This document shows positions 58,768 to 64,000 of a stretch of 64,000 nucleotides of DNA, piece by piece. The position numbers were made by a program, and so were the translations under genes. This DNA comes from Deroplatys truncata (taxonomy: Eukaryota > Arthropoda > Insecta > Mantodea > Mantidae): NCBI GenBank assembly GCA_030765065.1, contig CM060979.1, forward strand, positions 15,529,001 to 15,593,000, read 5' to 3'. Position 1 is the first letter of the stretch, and the number at the start of each line of letters is the position of its first letter. The notes beneath the pieces were generated by a model. The model did not search any database. It was given only the letters and a program-made list of their open reading frames with translations, and was not told where the DNA came from.

Positions 58768-60190
58768 TTTTTTCTTCAGTTTTACATTTTTGCGCATGCA
58801 AGTTATTCCTTATTTCAATTTTGATCTGATTTATATGAAAGTTTGCATACATAATCTAAAATGTACTATATAAAGATTCAAGTCTGAATTTTATGATTGC
58901 TTTATTCACTGGCTCACAAAAAATTAATTTATAAATGAAAAACAGGAACATTTTAAAACCAACAACTTCATAAAAACAAAAATGTATTTCTCTAAAACTC
59001 ATAAGCTGAAAAAGCGGTTGTTTCACGTATGGATTTGAGGTAAGTTTATTTTTGGAGGAGTTGTATTGTATTTCGACTGTTGGGGAGCCGAACACTTGAA
59101 GTGGTTGCAACCACGTGCGATACAAATTTTCCGGTAGCCTTCGCCCCAAGTTTTAGGAATCAACTTTGTATTTTTATGTTTCTTTAAATATTTATATATT
59201 TAGGTTTACCTCGGCTGAGTTAGCATTACTTTGTAGAAACATGTTTCTCTTTGCAGGGAGTGGTGCGGATAAAGAATGTAGGCTTACACAGATTATAATT
59301 TTTACTTCACTCCGTTTATTAATCCTTCACATGATTAAATAACACTTCACTGATATAAAGATCTATGAGGCTATTTATTAATTACGTGCACATTTTAACA
59401 CGTAAACTTAATAATATTTTTGCCGTAATGAATTTTCGTCTCACACTGAACACGTATTAAACTTCTCGAGGACGCGTCTCGCGTCCGGTTAGGAACGCTG
59501 TCTGCTAGCAACTGACTTCTGAATTTATACAATATACTCTATTTCACTTTCTGATTGGCTAATCCTACTCCAATAGAATACTTTTATTTAACCTAAGCTT
59601 TTTTCTGGTTGTTGATTGGCTATTTTATAAACTGTCTTAAATGTTACATTATTTTTGCTCCATGAATTACTAGTAGCATTATTAAACCTTCCAATTCATT
59701 ATTACCTCAAGGTTACCTCATTGTTAGCAACTTTTGTCGTATATTCTCACAGCTCCTACATTATTAAACTACGTAATACATTCACATAACATTATTATAC
59801 ATGTACACAATAATATCAACATTAATATAATGACTGTTACATACACTTTATATATTATATATACTCATATTGCTTTAAGGCGGGCTGATATATTTTATAT
59901 TATATAATTAGACTGAAATCATTTAAGCATTAAAAATACTGCCTCGAAGCCAACTTCAATAAAATCCTTAAATTTATTTTCACTGCACTAAAGTATCAGA
60001 AAATCCAACTATCATATTTCACCAACAAATTTGAATGCGCAAGGCAGTTTTAGAAAATTTGCATTTTTTCGCTAACTAGAAGCATTTAATTATATTACTG
60101 GTATATGAGAAACTATTTGAGCTACAGTCATTTATTTATTTACTTACTCATATTAAGTGTGCCAATTTTCAAGTGAATAGCTTTAAAATT
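58768..60190 (-). repeat. Repeat C, minus copy split by an LTR
   Basis: 58775-59006 and 59951-60190 are consecutive parts of repeat C read on the minus strand. The right part starts 'tttaaagctattcacttgaaaattggcacac', as at 30395. The LTR at 59007-59946 interrupts it. Confidence 0.65.
59007..59946 (-). mobile_element. Solo LTR-like element, copy 9 (TSD AAGC)
   Basis: 940 bp, begins TGAAAAAGCGG and ends ATACTGCCTCG (last A changed to G, as in copy 3). AAGC at 59003-59006 and 59947-59950 is a perfect 4-bp duplication. Confidence 0.82.
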
Positions 60191-60196
60191 AAAAAA

Positions 60197-61971
60197 TCTG
60201 ATGTGTTAAACTCACATGACTTTCTCTACTCTTGTACAAAGCATTTTTACAAACGCTTATTCTCCATATGCTTCATGTTAATCGAGATGTTAATCCTATT
60301 GCTAATTTTCTTGTAGATGCAAGGGGAATATGGTAGGCTTTAAGTGATAGTCAAATATTTTAAGAGCTGCTTGCTATGTGGCGCATTCCATTTTCTTTGC
60401 ATTACCAGGACAAAAAAATGAAAAATCTGATGTGCTACACTCACATGACTTTCTCTACTCTTGTACAAACTATTTTTACAAACGCTTATTCTCCATCTAC
60501 TTCATGTTAATCGAGATAAATATTTGCAGAGTCTATCTTATTGCTAATTTTCTTGTAGATGTAAGGGAAATATATATTTACAAGGGCAATTTGGAAATAC
60601 AGTAGCCTTTAAGCACATACATATCTCTTAATAGCTGGTTGCTAGGTGCAGCACTATTCCCTTTCCCACAGATTAATACTCTTTGCATATCCAAGACAAA
60701 AAATGAATAACGAATTCCCATTTGAGAAAATAAGTATTGAAAAATTTAAAGGAATAACAAGCAATATCTCGAAAATGGTTCACTCAACAAAAAAATGTGT
60801 ATGACATAAATTGTGTATTTTAACGCGATCTACATCTTTTGTGTAGTAAAATTTTGTGTATCTCTTATGGTTTATCAGTTATGCAAAAGTCGTTCACAAT
60901 AAAGAATACTTTTGGAGACATTCCCAGGAAATTCAAGATATACATTTATTTGTCATAAAAATATCTTAAACATATGATATTTTAAACAAAATCGTTAGAG
61001 CCATTTTTGAGAAAATTAAAATTTTCCAAAAACCTTCCATGTAAAGGGTACTCTGGGGTGGAGGGATTTTCTTGAAAACCTTCGTGTCGCATCCTTGGAA
61101 GATACTGAACCCAAATACCAAGTTTGGTGTATATCCGATTGTTCGTTTCTGAGTTATGCTGTTCACAGACACACACACAGACAGACACACAGACAGACAC
61201 ACACACACACAGACAGATACACAGACACACACACGGACATGTTTCCAAAAATGCTTTTTTTGGATTCAGGGGGTCTCAAAATATGTATTTCCGGTGAAAT
61301 CTCGGTATCGAATTTTTGGGTGGAATACAATACTTCCCCTACTTACTATACGTAGTAGAGAAAGTAATAACGAATTTGAGAAAAAGTGTAAGTATTGGAA
61401 AATTTAAGGAAATAAAAAGCAATATCTCGAAAATGGTTCACTCAACAAAAAAAATGTATATGACATAAATTGTGTATTTTAACGCGATCTAAATTTTTTG
61501 TGTAGTAAAAGTTTGTCTATCCCTTATGGTTTACCAGTTATGCAAAAGTCGTTCACAATGAAGAATACTTTTGGAGAGTTTCCCATAAAATTCGAGATAT
61601 ACATTTCATTTGTCATGAAAATATCTTAAACATATGATACTTTAATCAAAATCGTTAGAGCCAATTTTGAGAAAAATGAAATGTTCGAAAAATGTTACAT
61701 GTAAAGGGTATCGGGGTGGGGGGAATTTCTTGAAAACCTTATGTCGCATCTTCGAAAGATACTGAACCTAAATACCAATTTTGGTGTTTATCCGACTGTT
61801 CGTTTCTGAGTTATGCTGTTCACAGACACACACACACACGGACATGTTTCCAAAAATGTTTTTTTTTGGATTCAGGGGGCCTCAAAACATATATTTCCGA
61901 TGAAATCTCGGTATCGATTTTTTGGGTGGAATATAATACTTCCCCCACTTACTATACGTAGCAGAGAAAGT
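60197..61971 (+). mobile_element. Family A copy interrupted by another A copy
   Basis: The outer copy consists of 60197-60425 and 61365-61971. The junction sequences 'ccaggacaaaaaaatgaa' and 'aataacgaatttgagaaaaag' join into the uninterrupted 'aatgaataacgaatt' seen elsewhere. Ends at GTAGCAGAGAAAGT. A minus A fragment follows at about 61980-62150. Confidence 0.85.
60426..61364 (+). mobile_element. Family A copy nested in a family A copy
   Basis: A 939-bp copy from TCTGATGTGCTACACTCAC to GTAGTAGAGAAAGT. It carries an extra block around 60570-60690 ('gggcaatttggaaatac', 'cacagattaatactctttgc') that is shared with the copy at 8895-9782 and the outer copy at 42245-42504, which marks a subfamily. 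CA/CAGA tract at 61168-61231. Confidence 0.88.
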
Positions 61972-62150
61972 AAAAATGTCATATATTCAAGACGTTTACA
62001 TGACAAATGAGGTATATATCTTGAATTTTCTGGGAATTGCCTGTGAAGTCCTCTTCATTGTTAATTACCTTTGTATAATTTTTAAACCGTAAGAGATAGA
62101 CAAAATCTTACATAAAAAATTCAGATCTCGTTCAAACAAAAAATTCATGA

Positions 62151-62695
62151 TCTACTACCGGGATTAGGCCCTTTGACCTGTTCCTTTTCTCAAAATTTCT
62201 TTGTTCTTGAGGTTGATAGTTGAGCAGGACGTTTTGGAATCGTGGGCTTCCATTCTTTGTAGCCTTCCCTCTTGCGTCAGTCAATTTTTTTCTCTTAAAT
62301 TGTGTATTTGGACCTGTTTTATTATGTGTTATTTCTGCGGTGGTTCACGAGAGTGTAGGCAGCCAGCGATCTGAAGAACCTCATTTCCCAGATTCAATTT
62401 TCCTCTTGTCTAGTCTATTCAGGGTCCATTTTTCACACTGTAGTTTAGCATTGGTATAGCTATTACTTTTGTGGAATTTCGAATGTGTTTTTCTTAAAGT
62501 TTTATGTTTTAATATCCTCTTTATTGTTCCGCACATCTTCTGAATTTGTTTAGTTTAACATTTATTTTTTTCTTTGGCAATATTAACAAATAAAGGTTTA
62601 TGTGACATTCACCAATTCCGGGACATTTTTACTATCCCCTCTACTTCTTCAAATGGCCCGACAGGGTAAAGCGGACCCGGACTTCCTTGATTTGA
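62151..62695. other. No gene recognised
   Basis: A 79-codon plus frame at 62220 is hydrophobic in part but has no recognisable family. Nothing supported. Confidence 0.4.
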
Positions 62696-62699
62696 GACC

Positions 62700-63600
62700 T
62701 GAGGCAGTATTTTTAATATGATTTCAGTCAAATTATATAATATAAAATATAATAACAGCCCGCCTTAAAGCAATATGTGTATAATATAATATATAAAATG
62801 CATGTAACAGTCAGTACATTAATGTTCATATTATTATTTACATGTTTAGTAATGTTATGTGAATGTATTACTTAATTAAATAATGTAGGAGCTGTGAGAA
62901 TAATAGGTTAAAAGTTGCTAACAATGAGCTAGCCTTGAGGCAATAATGAATTAGAAAGTTTAATAATGCTATTGGTAATTCTTGGAACAACAATAATGTA
63001 ATTTTGAGACAATTTATAAAATAGCCAAACAACAACCAGAAAAAAAACTTAAGTTAAATAAAAGTATACTATTGGAGTAGGATTAGCCAATCAGAAACTG
63101 AAATAGGGCAAATTGTACAAATTCAGTTGCTTGTAGACTACGTTCCTAACCGGACGCGAGACGCATCCTCGAGAAGTTTAATACGTATTCAGTGTGAGAA
63201 AAAATAGTTTGTGTTTAAAAAGTGAAAGTAATTAATGAAATAATTTCACAGCTCTCTATTTAAGTGAAGTGTTATTTAAATCGTGTCAAGAATTAATAAA
63301 ATGAGTGAAGTAAAACATATAATCTCTGTAAGCCTACATTCTTAGCCGCACCAATCTCTGCAAAGAATTTCATGTCTCTAAAAATAAATACTGACGTAGC
63401 CGAGGCAAACATAAATATAATATTTAAAGAAACACTCAAATTACAAAGTTAATATTTTTAAACCTGGAGCGAAGGCTACCGGAACTTTTTACCATACTTG
63501 CAGTTGCAACTACTTCAAGTTCGGCTCCACAACATTCGAAATATAATACAACCTACTTCAAATTAGCTTACTATACGTGAATCAACAAACACGTTTCTCA
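62700..63600 (+). mobile_element. Solo LTR-like element, copy 10 (TSD GACC)
   Basis: 901 bp, begins TGAGGCAGTATTTTTAAT and ends AACACGTTTCTCA. GACC at 62696-62699 and 63601-63604 is a perfect 4-bp duplication. The flanking sequence is not one of the recognised repeats. Confidence 0.85.
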
Positions 63601-63604
63601 GACC

Positions 63605-64000
63605 GCCTAGCTTCTCTATCAAATGCTCCCTGTTGCCAATTTCTCTAGTTCAAGATCTGAACGCAATATTTCTTCACTGAGCCCACCCATCTTTTCCCAG
63701 GTTTACCCGCCGACCTTTAACCAAACATCATTCCCGTCCTCGCCTTCTTATGTAGGTACACTTACTTGTCCATTCTTTGTACATGTCCTGCTCATTGTAA
63801 TGTTTTTAATTTGACAATAAACAGGTTATAGTATACTTCCTTGTCATGTGTCGTTGTCCATATTCCTTTCTAATTTATATTCATTATAAGATGTTTCTTT
63901 CAAATATGTTGATTGAATTTTCAGATCTCTTCCTCATAGTCCAGGCTTTACTACACAAACAACTATACGACATGCATAGGTTTTATATAATCGTATTTTA
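63605..64000. other. No gene recognised
   Basis: A 63-codon plus frame (63623-63814) has no recognisable motif. An 'aataaac' follows at 63819, but no gene can be supported. Confidence 0.4.

Overview
The window is an AT-rich, repeat-dominated stretch of an animal nuclear genome, most likely an insect. The signs are tRNA-headed SINEs, many Tc1/mariner-type elements, non-LTR retrotransposon RNase H remnants, expanded CA and TAC microsatellites, and no sign of operons or bacterial genes. A large-genome hemimetabolous insect (cockroach/termite, stick insect or orthopteran) is my guess from this texture only. I see no intact host protein gene and no intact tRNA or rRNA gene. The coding sequence I can support is transposase, RNase H, or one uncharacterised mobile-looking ORF, and all of it is decayed or carries lesions.

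Two repeat families cover much of the window. Family A and its diverged sister B (about 0.65-0.9 kb without insertions, more than twenty copies or fragments) begin near TCTGATGTGTTACACTCAC and end at GTAGTAGAGAAAGT. They carry ACTTTCTCTACT in inverted orientation near both ends, sit in A or T runs, and contain a CA tract at the same internal place in nearly all copies. The second family is a 0.83-1.01 kb TG...CA sequence in about ten copies. Seven copies are flanked by perfect 4-bp target duplications (AAAG, CATG, ATGT, ATAG, CAGC, AAGC, GACC), and the ends and duplications fit solo LTRs of a retrotransposon whose internal region is absent here.

Layout: 0-5.5 kb A/B copies, repeat C and two LTRs; 6-10 kb a triple nest (A copy interrupted by an LTR and by another A copy); 10.5-16.3 kb tandem A/B copies and a SINE; 16.76-18.04 kb a complete mariner with a 353-codon transposase ORF carrying two catalytic substitutions; 19.3-21.1 kb a truncated repeat E and a TIR element with TTGAACC motifs; 21.3-22.4 kb SINEs; 23.0-24.15 kb a decayed Tc1 element; 24.7-25.6 kb an old LTR; 26.3-28 kb A/B; 28.5-33.9 kb SINEs, RNase H remnant, repeat C, an inverted LTR pair and a 1.46 kb hAT-like TIR element; 34.5-38.6 kb an LTR and two mariner-like remnants; 39.3-44.9 kb A/B copies with nested A and LTRs; 44.9-47.5 kb mostly unrecognised; 47.5-50.1 kb A, then B carrying a deleted mariner; 50.6-53.1 kb A copies and repeat E with a non-LTR remnant; 54.6-57.85 kb two SINEs bracketing a 2.3 kb unit with inverted ends and an uncharacterised ORF; 57.9-63.6 kb A copies, repeat C split by an LTR, an A-in-A nest, and a final LTR.

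The repeats allow a relative chronology: A/B and C were hosts for LTR, mariner and younger A insertions, several of which can be placed to the base. The best candidate for an undescribed system is the TIR-bracketed uncharacterised ORF at 54.98-57.32 kb, followed by the A/B family, which has no transposase and which I cannot assign to a known class.
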